Assembly (NCBI GenBank): GCA_019649035.1
Contig: BMAT01011347.1
Coordinates: 195,734-227,711, forward strand
DNA from: Elysia marginata
Lineage: Eukaryota > Mollusca > Gastropoda > Plakobranchidae
DNA length: 31,978 nucleotides
Direction of reading: 5' to 3'
Below the pieces are notes generated by a model, which saw only the letters and a program-made list of their open reading frames with translations, had not been told where the DNA came from and made no database searches. Below, in pieces: positions 22,501 through 31,815 of the stretch; position 1 is the stretch's first letter, and each line of letters opens with the position of its first letter. Both the position numbers and the translations under genes were made by a program.

Positions 22501-24185
22501 TTTTGGATGATTTAATCTTGTTTCCACAGGATTTAAAATATTCTAACTGGACTGTATATCATCAACATCCCTAAATGTTGTGTGGTAGGCCTACTTTAAT
22601 ATGAGTTTTCCTTTTTTTAAGATTTTGATAGAAATATCTTGAAATTCTAATGAAATCGGTAGCTTAATGATATGAAAACTTCTACATAAATTTCAGTGAC
22701 ACACAAGAACATCATTAAAAGTAAACTTACCATTAACAACATTTGGTGTGCAGTCATCATCACTGTCAGTGTCATCAGACTCTTGCTGTTTCTTATTTTT
22801 TGCTGAAATAAAAAGTTAATCATTTTATAATTTAAGGTTTTCCAAGAGTGAGTTTGTTTTTTTTGCTCTTCGGCTTTATTAGATCTAAACTCTAGAAGTA
22901 AAATCAAAGTTAATGAGGTTGAATTCTTCAGAAATCAAAATTTCTATTGACACCTATAACAGATTTAACTCCTGTTTCCTAGCAGTTCCACTTCTTCAAA
23001 GAAGGTAAGACTTAAATGAGAAACAGTCATTGAGCAAAGCTACCATCTCTTGACACAAATACTGAGGTGTCTCTATGACACTTAGAGTTAGAATCACAGA
23101 GTTTGCTGATGTATCGAAGGGTCATGTAATGCAATAGAGCAGAAAATAAAAATGATTCCATGCGCACAATTCCGATTGTTTTAATTCAAAGTTTTTGTCC
23201 ATTACCAACCTGAGACCTTTTCAACTAGGATTTCTTGACTTGATTGGCCCAAGGTAGTATTATATATAGAGACATGGCAAACCAACAAGACAACACTTAA
23301 GAAACTACCGTCCTTCAGCAACAGATGTATGAGACGTATCATCAGCATACACTGGCCGAAAATCATCAGTAATAGTACGGAGTTGTGGGAAAGAACACAG
23401 CAACAAAAAATGGAGGAGGAAATTTATGGAGAAGAAAGTTGAGATGGATTGGGCACACTTTTTAGGGAAACCAAGGCAGTGCATTACAAGGTACAGCTTG
23501 GTAGGCCTATGAAACCCACAGGGCCGCACAGCCAAAGGCAGGCCAAGAATGACATGGAGGAGAGAAAATCTCAGAAATAGAGGCAGAGATGGCATCTGAA
23601 GAGAAGGTCTACATTGAAAGAACTGGAAAAGATAGCACAAGATAGGATGGTGTGGAGAACCTTTGTTGGCGGCCTGTTCTTCCCGGGTAGCTGAGATGCA
23701 AATTATTATAAGGGTTAAAACTATCAGTATAAAGGTTGTATCCATAATCTAAGTCTAATGGCTCTGACCTGAATCTAAGTGATTCTTACTATAGGTACAG
23801 GATTGGGCACTCTTGAACAAAAGCCGTCCCTTAAGTCTTTGCCAAGTTATATATATCGATAACATTTTTACAGAGAGTGGGTTTTCAAATACAGCTGTTA
23901 AAATAGTTAATATCGATATTTCTATGGACCTGGCAAAGTATCTAGGGACAGCAGTTGTTCAAGAGGATCCAGGATTGAGTATCGAACGTCCTGTATTAGG
24001 AGCGTTTATTTTAAAAGAAACTTTTATTTATTTTTCTCCCTATTGTGTCACATAAAGGGGTGCACAATATGCAGCATAATGCTGTGGTGAGATTTAGGTC
24101 AGAACCATTCGATAGAATAAAACCCAGTAAGCTATTAGTTACCAATCTTTGCATCTTTTGGGTTGTTTGACTGGTTCTGTCCCAT
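19523..24185 (-). CDS. Small ubiquitin-like-domain protein, candidate N-myristoylated (4 exons)
   Basis: The coding exons on the minus strand are 24143-24185, 22731-22802, 21431-21525 and 19523-19696 (TGA). All junctions are GT-AG, the phases agree, and the product has 127 residues. The N-terminus MGQNQS fits the N-myristoylation pattern (Gly2, Ser6). Residues 16-21 are basic and polar; 22-31 (ESDDTDSDDD) form an acidic, CK2-like stretch. Residues 43-121 look like a ubiquitin-like β-grasp: a strand pair YVIANIQYERPNGEVQVKKF, a helix around KAMKRNLEKQFDI, then IKVYLENG and TLHELGIVDDITLIVRDG, the last resembling ubiquitin's TLSDYNI…LVLR. The protein ends DGSQQYQ, so there is no terminal Gly-Gly and conjugation is unlikely; a membrane-tethered adaptor role is inference. 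The gene is divergent from CPSF1 and convergent with POLE. The exon structure and open frame argue for a real gene. I do not recognise a named family. Confidence 0.85.
19836..20210. mobile_element. MITE-like element with TTCAAA-type terminal repeats
   Basis: The left end (from about 19838) reads AGTTCAAACTTAGCAAATAT and later TGGTTCGAATT. The right end read inward from 20210 is TACAGTAGTTTGAATTAAGC then AAATG…TGGTTCAAATC. The two ends share order and most bases over about 45 bp, and TA flanks are present. It lies in the last intron of the UBL gene, is about 375 bp long and has no coding capacity. It is probably a decayed pogo-type MITE. Confidence 0.5.
20270..20517 (-). repeat. tRNA-derived SINE, second family
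   Basis: On the minus strand the head starts at about 20517 with GGTGAGCGTTGGCACAATCA (A-box-like) and has GGTTCAATCCCC (B box, complement at 20451-20462). The body contains GGCGGTGAGGAAAGCAATGG and a downstream pyrimidine-rich part. It differs from the SINE at 1877-2165 beyond the tRNA-like head. It sits in an intron of the UBL gene in the same orientation as that gene. Confidence 0.65.
20651..20929. repeat. Tandem duplication, 140-bp unit, two copies
   Basis: Copy 1 is 20651-20790 and copy 2 is 20791-20929. Both contain 'gtccaggttgagattatttg', 'gtgtctctctttgaattctc' and 'cttataggaccagttttcc'. They differ by roughly ten substitutions or one-base indels, so identity is about 93%. The array lies in an intron of the UBL gene. 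Minus-strand frames across it are repetitive artefacts. Confidence 0.95.
22373..22556. repeat. Decayed repeat related to the TTCAAA-end family
   Basis: The segment from about 22405 (ATTCAAACTTGGATAATTTG, then AATATTTGCCTAATTCAAA) matches the right end of the MITE at 20165-20208 and a stretch at 12428-12465. The outer limits (CAGTAAAACAAC at 22375 and TTGGACTGTA-like sequence near 22553) are tentative. It lies in the first coding intron region of the UBL gene. Confidence 0.35.
23300..23694 (+). mobile_element. RTE-like LINE, 3' terminal coding fragment
   Basis: Plus-strand frames show the typical C-terminal region of RTE-type and related LINE polyproteins. From 23303 this reads KLPSFSNRCMRRIISIHWPK and ISNSTELWERTQQQKMEEEI; RWIGHTF and NPQGRTAKGRPRMTWRRENL follow in another frame; LEKIAQDRMVWRTFVGGLFF then ends at TGA 23692-23694. 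At least two frame changes and an internal stop are present. Only about 400 bp remain (5' truncation is usual for LINEs). It is inserted antisense in the first intron of the UBL gene. Confidence 0.88.
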
Positions 24186-24289
24186 CTTTGAAGAAGACTT
24201 TCGTTTTGAAATGGAGTCTGAAAAAAATCCTGCAAATTAGCATTCAATTCAAGCAAGCTAGATCTATAATTAATCTATAAATTCATGCC

Positions 24290-24480
24290 CTAATGAATGA
24301 CCTCAGCAAAATCGTAAAGATTCCGATAGGCCGATGTATACGCACGATTCCTGAGAAAAGTGAGAGACTAGAATTTTAGAGAAGAGCCAAACTAAAAGAA
24401 AAAGTAAACAAATCGACAGAGTAAATTCCCTTAACCGGTCAGATATTTTGTTTCCGGTTTCGTTTTCTTTACAAACTGAA
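24290..24480. promoter_or_regulatory. Probable bidirectional promoter (UBL gene / CPSF1)
   Basis: This lies between the UBL-gene start (24185, minus) and the inferred CPSF1 first exon. It has locally more CpG than its surroundings (about 24313-24351) and a TTTCCGG at 24451-24457, which is CCGGAAA on the minus strand and matches the ETS core common in housekeeping promoters. An acceptor-like TTTTTTTCAG on the minus strand at 24218-24227 suggests the UBL gene also has an upstream non-coding exon. Start sites are inferred. Confidence 0.45.
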
Positions 24481-24657
24481 GAGTGAAGAGTACTGAAGAC
24501 TTGAGACTTTTGAGAGCCAGCAGCTGCTAGATGAAAGCCAGATATTTTAGATCTATCCCTAATCTAGTTTGAGAGATCTAGGTCTAGATTAGATAGAGAT
24601 CTATTTCTACTTTGTATTAGAGCCCATGTACAAGCTGAAAAAGAAACAAAAACTCAG
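24480..24657 (+). other. CPSF1: Putative CPSF1 5' non-coding exon
   Basis: A strong donor, CTCAG|GTAACG, ends at 24657. A good acceptor (polypyrimidine, then CTCAG) at 27463-27472 precedes the CPSF1 start codon by 42 nt and has no other visible partner. Joining the two would give a spliced 5' UTR. An upstream ATG at 24626 would make a short upstream reading frame ending soon after the junction. The left limit is a guess. Confidence 0.35.
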
Positions 24658-25033
24658 GTAACGCAGTCTTATTCTAAGACCTAGATCTATCACTTTATCA
24701 GACTCAGTTTTTTAGGAATTTACAAGAGTATTAGTATAGGCCTACATCGAGGCCGCCGTAGGACAGGCCGAGTACTCGAACATGAGTAGATATCATATTC
24801 CCTACATTTTATATGTAACTTTGTTTTGGGCCGGCCCATAACAGCAAAGCATTAGTTGAGTTCTCATGTGCCCTTTAAAACCATACTGAGTAATTAAAAG
24901 AGATATAGATCATTTTAACTCTCATGCACATGTTTGTTTACATTTTGACTCAGAGGCCTTTTGAGTATGGAGGCCTAGGCCTACATCAATACTAGTTATC
25001 ATCTTGTTTTCTTACAAGTAACGTAACGGCCGC

Positions 25034-25155
25034 GTTTATCTGTACACGAGTACTGCTGGTCAATTTGTTTATCCATACATGGGTGCAGCTTGTCAATTCA
25101 TATATCTTTCTTTACATGGGTATGGATAGTCAATTTTTTGTCTGTACAAGGGAAC
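25034..25155. repeat. Minisatellite, about 35-bp unit, 3.5 copies
   Basis: The units share 'tacatgggta.tg…gtcaattt': TACACGAGTACTGCTGGTCA, TACATGGGTGCAGCTTGTCA, TACATGGGTATGGATAGTCA and a partial TACAAGGGAACTG. They lie in the inferred first intron of CPSF1, close to the promoter. Confidence 0.75.
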
Positions 25156-25324
25156 TGAAAAAGATGGTTTAAGTACTCAGTACCGGTACTTAGTTAGTTG
25201 GTACAGGTAGAACTAGAAGAGAAAGCAATAACTGTAAAGAATAGATTTAAAAAATGCTGAAAATTTGATTTCAATAATTATGTACTAAAAAAAGACTAAG
25301 AAAGTGCAACCTTGTGTGTCTGTT

Positions 25325-25367
25325 GGAGGGGGAAAAAAAGGGGGGGGGTAGAAAGGAGGGAAAGGGT
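25325..25367 (+). repeat. Purine-rich G-run tract
   Basis: GGAGGGGG, an A7 run, nine Gs, then GGAGGG and GGG lie within 45 bp on the plus strand. Four or more G-runs are close enough for a possible G-quadruplex in DNA or in the CPSF1 pre-mRNA; this was not tested. Confidence 0.6.
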
Positions 25368-26215
25368 GACTTAAAAACAGGGATTGAGAAAGAGAATAAA
25401 ATTTGTAAAATTTTAAGTTTGAGGTAAGATATATATATGATATAGATCTATATAAGTTTTTATAACTGAGATATTTTACTGGAATAACTAAGTTTGGATC
25501 TTGTGTACATACTGTAGTCAAAATGTTGTTCATGAACGGAAGTCGACCAGCATGATGATGATCCTATTTGTGATTTTGATTCACATGCTGTAGGCAGAGG
25601 ACAGATGGATCCAGAATTTTTAAAGAATTAATGTGAGGCAACCAGGATAAATCAGGCACAAGTCAGAATTTCTACTTATTGAATTATGAATGTACATTGT
25701 ATTTTCAAAGACAGTGCATTTTTTGCTCTTTAAGAGGTTGAACAAATTTTAAATGTAGATAAATTTAAACATTAAATTATTATTTCATTTAAAAGGCAAT
25801 AAAAATAGTTGGTTAGGTAATAGGTTAAATTACATTTAATTAGGGCTCTAACTGAAAATCAGTGATTAGTCACAGCGTTGTATTACTTATAATTGTTACA
25901 ACGCTCAGGATGGGAATTTAGTTTTAGAAGTTCCTTCAAACTTATGAGACGTTACTAGTTCAGCACCTGTCAGGCACAGGCTGGGGGTACGGCAGACATG
26001 ATTTATCACTGGTCGCTAATTGGATCTGATAATCGTGCTGCCTGTATCTTGCGGCACTGTCTGTGCATCTAGTTTCTCAATTCTTTTATACCATCAAGTT
26101 AATTACCATATTAAAGATCATTTTTTTCTGCATAAGACCCATGCATTGACAATTGCATTTCTCGTTTTTCAGTTGGTTTGAACGAGATATGTCTTGCAAC
26201 CAGGCCAAATGAGTC

Positions 26216-26940
26216 TTAACCTTTAGCCATCACCCTGCTTTTGGGAAATTCGGGTGTAAATTTTTTCCCCTTGACCCACAGTTTTGTTTGAACAATCCGG
26301 TGCCCTTAACCTTTTTTTTTCATCTTTTGCCGTACATATTTAAAATTTCTTTCTCTAACCATTTTTCGCTCTGTTCTCAAATATTTTGTAGTATTGCAAC
26401 ACTTTATTTATTTTTTATAATTATTTTTTTGACATGATCTAGGTGTAGATCTAGCATTGTCTATAACCTCGATACTTTCACTTCACAAAATGGCTGCTCG
26501 CAACCCCAGAGGTTTGTTTACGGCTAGTGAAGTTCTAGAATCGTTTTTTACTCAAGGATCTGAAGATGAGGATGATGGAGAATGATGCAATGATGGCAAG
26601 GAGGAGGAGAGTAAAGAAGATAAAGCGGAATCGTTTTTTTCTACTGTTGGTCATCTTGTTTTGGTTGTCATGATAACAAAAAAGAATGTATGTTGGTGTA
26701 AAAATGTGTTTTTCTTACAGATCATAAAATCAGCTTTCTAACATTACTCTAGGCAGTATGTTTGATTTTATATACATTCTTGAAAATGCACTAATACACT
26801 GCATTTGTAGGGAATAATGGAAGGGCTGCCCCAGTGTATATAGGGAATAATAGAACCTGGGACTGCACGATGTGAAAAGGTTGTCAAAATTGGAAGGTAG
26901 GCAGATATTGGGATCACAGAAAAGCTAATTTTCTCTACTT
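26216..26940 (+). mobile_element. Probable piggyBac-like remnant, left end
   Basis: A TTAA at 26216-26219 is followed by CCTTTAGCCATCACCCTGC, which resembles piggyBac-type ends (TTAA then CCYTTTG/A). About 270 bp further in is a short transposase-like start (26490-26585). No complementary right end was found; the right limit is arbitrary. It lies in the inferred first intron of CPSF1 and belongs to a different subfamily from the element at 5251-6580. Confidence 0.5.
26490..26585 (+). pseudogene. Transposase N-terminus remnant (piggyBac type)
   Basis: ATG at 26490 opens a frame of 31 residues, MAARNPRGLFTASEVLESFF then an acidic SEDEDDGE, ending at TGA 26583-26585. A short 'LTxxEVLExLF' segment followed by acidic residues is the usual start of piggyBac transposases in invertebrates. 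No DDE_Tnp_1_7 homology follows, so the rest is lost. The call depends on pattern resemblance and on the TTAA end upstream. Confidence 0.5.
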
Positions 26941-26991
26941 TTAAGTACAACAAACAGAAAAGCTCTATCATGCTTTTGTATGAAGTTATAG
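26941..26991 (+). repeat. 51-bp dispersed repeat, copy 1
   Basis: From TTAAGTACAACAAACAGAAA to GAAGTTATAG this matches 29240-29290 with a single T/C difference (position 26981). The flanks are unrelated. The left boundary of the match is exactly a TTAA. Minus-strand frames starting [10 protein letters not shown] in both places come from this repeat. Confidence 0.9.
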
Positions 26992-27472
26992 CTGTTTGAA
27001 GTTGGCAGGGTTAGGACTTGTGGGAAATTTCAAAAAGGGGAGAGAACAGCATTTAAAGTTATTGAGGCCTTAACAACTATACCAATCAAAAATAAACACT
27101 TTAAATGACATTTGAACATTGATTAGGTGGGAAAACTGTTCAGAAAAGATTGTAGCATCAACATCTAAAATAAAAAAAAATTTTGACCTCTGAACTTGTA
27201 CAAGGCGGTGTAGTCTGAGCGACTTTTGCCTGATTCACTCTGGTTGCCTCACATGTGTTCCTTGAAATTTGAGTCTTAGGAACGAGGCAAAATTTATCCA
27301 CTTTATCTGTGTTAAACTTGAAAATTTTATTTTTCACTTCAACGTTTTTGTTCTCTTTAGTCAACAGTACGACAAAAAGCTCTTGAAAACTTATTCTTAC
27401 TGTTTTGAATTTAGATTTAAAAAACTATATCTCTGAAAAATCTTTTTGAATTTTTTTTCTAAATCTCCTCAG

Positions 27473-27514
27473 AATACTTGTCAGCTGATTGCTACTGAAG
27501 ACTGAAGTGCGGCA
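27473..27514 (+). promoter_or_regulatory. CPSF1: CPSF1 5' UTR piece after acceptor
   Basis: A pyrimidine-rich tract and CTCAG end at 27472, followed by 42 nt up to the start codon. The bases before the ATG (GCGGCA) have A at -1 and G at -3, a fair initiation context. Whether transcription starts far upstream (exon ending 24657) or nearby is unresolved. Confidence 0.5.
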
Positions 27515-30500
27515 ATGCACTTTATGTACAAACAAATCCACCCTCCCACTGGGATAGAGCATTGTGTCTATGCTCATTTCTTTAGCTGGGAGGAGAAGAA
27601 TCTCATTCTTGCAGGAGTCAACTATCTTCATGTATACCGCCTTAGTGCAGAGCAAGACGTGAGTCGCAAACAAATACTTTCATTTTAAACGAGAGAAAAA
27701 AATATTGTGCGTAAGTCGATTGTGTTTTTAGTTTTTAGGCACGTTATCAGAGTTGTTGGTACTTAGTAGTATTTTACAATGTATCAAATCAATTTTCCTT
27801 TATTTGAGAATAATTCACAAATAAACATGTAATCAGTTTAGGAAAAAAAATTGGATGGTTTTTTTTTTTATATTGCACTTAATACCTCTGGATACTGATG
27901 TATTTATATTACAAGCAAACCTGTTTTATATGATAATAATAAAAAATCTCCTCACATTGATTTAATTTTATATCACAAGAGTTTCTCAAATTAAATTCTT
28001 AAATTTAGAATTTTCAAAGAACTTTTGAAACAAAGGGCTAGTGGAATGTAACATGCTGTCTCTGTAATGATGTGGAATATTATGCATAACTATTATAAGG
28101 TTTTAAATCTTAAATTATCATTGAAAAAGTTCTTTTTTGAGACGATGTTTTTTATACCTACCGTATTCATAGACTTAGACTTTTAGAGTCAAACCTTATA
28201 ACAGGCTGTGACAAAATATTCTGCTCTTTGAGATACAAGACAAAATATTTAGACAGATGGCATAGAAAAAAAGACTGCTTCAAAAAGGCTTTTATATCCT
28301 ATATGTATTTTTAACCATATCATCATTGTCTATTGTTGTAAAACAAAATTTTTATTTTATTTCTTAAAAAAAAAAATAAAGGCCTTATGGATGAAAGAAA
28401 AACCAAATCAAAATATATTACCTGTGACCATTTCTGTATTTCTTGACCAATCTGTTTTAAATTTATGACAAAGCATTAATGCTTAAAAAAATAGTTTTAC
28501 AGATAAATATGTTAACATCAATTCATTTTTACAGTATTACTGTTTTTTTTTTTTAAATTTTTTTCTCAAATGCTTTGTCCATCATCACAAATGAGTTTTT
28601 TTTTTTTTTTTAAACTTTTGTCACAAATAGATCATAAGCAGGTTTTCATAATTTGTAATGCTGCATGTATACTCATATATGTATACTCTAAAAATGGAAT
28701 TTATTTGTCCTCAGCTTGTATTACCAGATGGTTCATTGAAATCACCTACACCAGAAACAGGTTTTGGTATCTTTTATTTTTAGAATAAGTTTCTGGTTTT
28801 TTTTTTTGTCTGTTTGTGTGGTATTGATGTGTGTTTTCAGAAGTCTTATTCTCATAAACAAATTATTAATCATTTGAGAAAATAATAAATCATGTTCTGC
28901 ACATCTTTGGATAAATTTTGCGAAAAAAAGAATTTCATCATCATCCTAGGTCAAAATATTTTGAAGAAAAAAAGAAAAGAACAGAGTTTTTTTTATCTCA
29001 TACAATAGTCATACATGTATTTATTGCTTTCATGGACCTTATACAAAGAAAAAAAAATTCTATCTGTGCCTTAAAAAAATTTAAGGTTTGCCCTATGTTG
29101 TGTGTAGTTGGGTGTAATTTCATGCCACTGTTGATTATTTGCATTAGTTTTACCGCATAAAATAAAATTGCATTTCCAATGCTTCTCATACCTACCTCAT
29201 TAATGTTTTGGTGAGCTTGCTGTGTATAATATTGTTTCCTTAAGTACAACAAACAGAAAAGCTCTATCATGCTTTTGTACGAAGTTATAGTTTCCTTCTA
29301 GGCTTGTGCTTGCTTCTAATGGAAAAGCTTGACTTAGAGGTACTCTTGCCTGCACTTCAAGCAAATTAAAAACAAAACACAAAAATTGTCTACTCATTAC
29401 TTTATAGCCAAGCTCAATATGACCCATGGGATTAAGGAATTTAACCCCCTGCAACAATAAAGCTTAAAATAAACCTTGAGCAGTCAATACTTTTGCTTGT
29501 CAAATAACTTAAAATACAAACGCATGCTTAATGAAGTCTTAATGACCTTTTGAAGTTCCATCCAGTAGGATCCTTTTTAATTTCATACCTCTTAATTTGA
29601 ATGTTTGAAAAAAAATTTTTTTCAATGCACAGGTGATATTAAAACAAGGCTAGAATGTTTGGCATCATTCAGTCTCCATGGCAACATTCAGTCCATGCAG
29701 GCTGTTAAATTGGCTGGTGCAAGTCGAGATGTTTTACTTCTTGGTTTCCTTGATGCGAAGGTAAATCCAAATTTTGAGAAAAAAGAGCAGAGAGCCTGTT
29801 CTGTTATATTTATTGCATATTGTTAAGTTTTATTTATTTTGTTTTTGTAGTTCTCTATTTTTCTTTTTTTTTTTCATTATATTTCCTATTCTATGTCTAA
29901 TCGCCTCATAAGCAGTTGGTAATCAATATTTAGCTAAATTAGCAGGAAAGAGGATGAGCAAAGCATTTTACAAGTATAACCCACATCTTCTTTTTACTTT
30001 AGGGTGTTTTTCTCTTTCCTCAGCTCTCTGTTGTGGAGTATGATCCCAGTACACATGACCTGAAAACTTGTTCTCTCCACCAGTTTGAGGAATATGACCT
30101 CAGAGTAAGTGAAAAGTAGCAAACTTTTATCCCATTTTAGGATCGCTTGTCTATAAATAAATGATATCCAGAAAAAGAGGACATTGACCAAAGTTCCTGG
30201 TTTATGTAATCCATGATGTGTTGTATTAACGACTAATTTGAACTCCTTATCTGTACATATGAAGATTATACCCACAGTATTCTCCCTCAGGTATGTATCT
30301 ATTTTTTTAACCTTCTCATCAAATATAGGCAATTAAACTTCAATAATTTTTTATTATCACACCAAGTTATTTCGAGGCTCTGAGAGAAAAAAAATATTAG
30401 AATATTTACAGTTTTTAATGCTTCTGGATATAAAAACGATACAGAAATGTATATTTCACCTTGTTTGAATGTGCTTTCACACTTGTTTCCTTTGCCACCA

Positions 30501-30647
30501 GTCTGGGCACACCATCAACCACCATCTGCCCTTAGTAAGAACTGACCCTGATGGGCGATGTGCAGGAATGCTTATCTATGGCACCCACCTTGTGGTTCTA
30601 CCTTTCAGGAAGGAAATCTCATCTGATGATGTTGACTCCGCTGGAAA
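27515..30647 (+). CDS. CPSF1: Cleavage and polyadenylation specificity factor subunit 1, N-terminal part (5 coding exons)
   Basis: CPSF160 is the large β-propeller scaffold of the nuclear CPSF complex, holding WDR33 and CPSF30 on the AAUAAA signal. The coding exons are 27515-27658, 28715-28760, 29633-29760, 30024-30104 and 30502-30647, in phase, with 181 residues visible and the rest beyond the window. The start ATG at 27515 is chosen because [13 protein letters not shown] aligns with human MYAVYKQAHPPTG; an in-frame ATG at 27524 follows. Further matches are [50 protein letters not shown] and [20 protein letters not shown] with VLPFRKE. The 46-nt exon encodes a loop ([15 protein letters not shown]) where human has an unrelated hydrophilic stretch; without it the frame does not close. 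Its donor is CAG|GTTTTG, weaker than the others. Confidence 0.96.
29240..29290 (+). repeat. 51-bp dispersed repeat, copy 2
   Basis: Second copy of the 51-bp segment found at 26941-26991, in the CPSF1 intron between exons ending at 28760 and starting at 29633. Same strand, 2.3 kb apart, one mismatch. No TIR or target duplication is seen around it. Confidence 0.9.
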
Positions 30648-30861
30648 GTGAGTTACAAGTGGCACTACCTTCATAATGTTTTAAACTGACTTTTTTCCAT
30701 TTGAAGCATAAACACAGACTCATGCTGTTAATATAATTTATGTCTGGCGTCCAGAGCGAATGATTCGGAAATCAGAATATGTTTCCAGAAAATGCTATTA
30801 AAGGTCTGTTTTTGTTCTTTTTTGTCTACACTTTGAATCAACAAAAGTTATTATCTTTCAA

Positions 30862-31168
30862 TGGTAGAGAAGCGTGGCAGAGTGGTGAGCATGTCAGACT
30901 CGTAATCCAGCGGTTGCAGATTTGATTCTCTACCATGCCATTTTGCAATTGCCTTGGGAAAGTAATTTACCCTAACTGACCCCTGTCCAACCATTTGTAA
31001 AATGAGTACCCAGCTACAGGCAATGCTTGAATTTGTGATATACGCCGGCAAAACCCTACTTATGGGTTAAAAGTGGCTTTCAAATGTATTGGTCTGCTAG
31101 TGCATTAGTGGCGCTGCTCTTGAGACGACATAGTTATGCTGAGTAACAAAGCCAAATTTTCAAAAAGG
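30862..31168 (+). repeat. tRNA-derived SINE, copy B
   Basis: Plus-strand copy of the family at 1877-2165. The head has GTGGCAGAGTGGTGAGCATG (A box region) and GGTTGCAGATTTGATTC (B box region). The core has TTGCCTTGGGAAAGTAATTT and GAGTACCCAGCTACAGGC; the tail has GGGTTAAAAGTGGCTTTC, then GAGTAACAAAGCCAAATTTT. It lies in the CPSF1 intron after 30647. The head is closer to a normal tRNA than in copy A. Confidence 0.9.
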
Positions 31169-31815
31169 AATTAATATATTTTTTTTTAAAGTAATAGAAA
31201 AATAAACAAAACAAAATTTTATGAATTTTTTTAGCGCTTGAAGTTTAGAAAAATGTTTTGTTTAAAACCGCAATGCCTTTATATATTATAACACAGCATT
31301 TTGTTGAAGTTTTTATTTCATCAAGTCAAAATTTAGATGAATGCAACTGTCTATACCAAAAAAGTGAATGCAAGGGATATGAAATCTCTTTGAGTGAATT
31401 GAATTTTGCTGGTTTTTAACTAGAGAATATGACTTTTGCAATCAAAGTTTAAAGTTATAACATTATAATATACTTTTTGTGGTATATATTGAAAGTTTAT
31501 GATGGATTTCATAGTACGCAATCATAAAACATTAGATTTGTGGTTGGACTAAAGATATTCAACAATTAAAATTTTTTTTCATTTGAAACCTTACAATGTA
31601 TTTTTCTTCATTTTCTTGTGAATAGCTCTCTCCAATCCCTATCTTACAAATGCGTTGTAACTTAACTGTTCATCAAGGTATCAAAATAATTTTTTACTGT
31701 CTCAAGCAATGTATCAATCCCCAATTGTCTCAATTTTTACAGCTGGACTCATTTTGAGGGAAGCCTATGCAAATGTTGATGATTTCTTAATGCTATTCTT
31801 AGTAAAATTCAGCTA
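31169..31815. other. CPSF1: CPSF1 intron, no exon seen
   Basis: AT-rich sequence between SINE copy B and the Tigger-like start. I looked for the next conserved CPSF1 segment (human PSYIIDVRALDEK) in all forward frames from 30648 to the end of the window and did not find it. Confidence 0.6.

Noticed and set aside
23305-23745. 146-residue minus-strand frame, the longest in the window
   Set aside because: It is the antisense shadow of the RTE-like LINE fragment read on the plus strand, with a composition unlike a real protein.
23813-24055. 80-residue plus-strand frame
   Set aside because: No domain, no splice context and antisense to the UBL gene's intron; most likely chance.
24011-24256. Minus-strand frame overlapping the UBL gene start in another frame
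   Set aside because: It reads through the intron after 24143 and has no homology; the spliced frame from 24185 fits all exon phases.
25874-25905. Hairpin with 9-bp perfect stem (AGCGTTGTA / TACAACGCT)
   Set aside because: The stem is too short for a microRNA precursor and has no repeat partners; could be chance.
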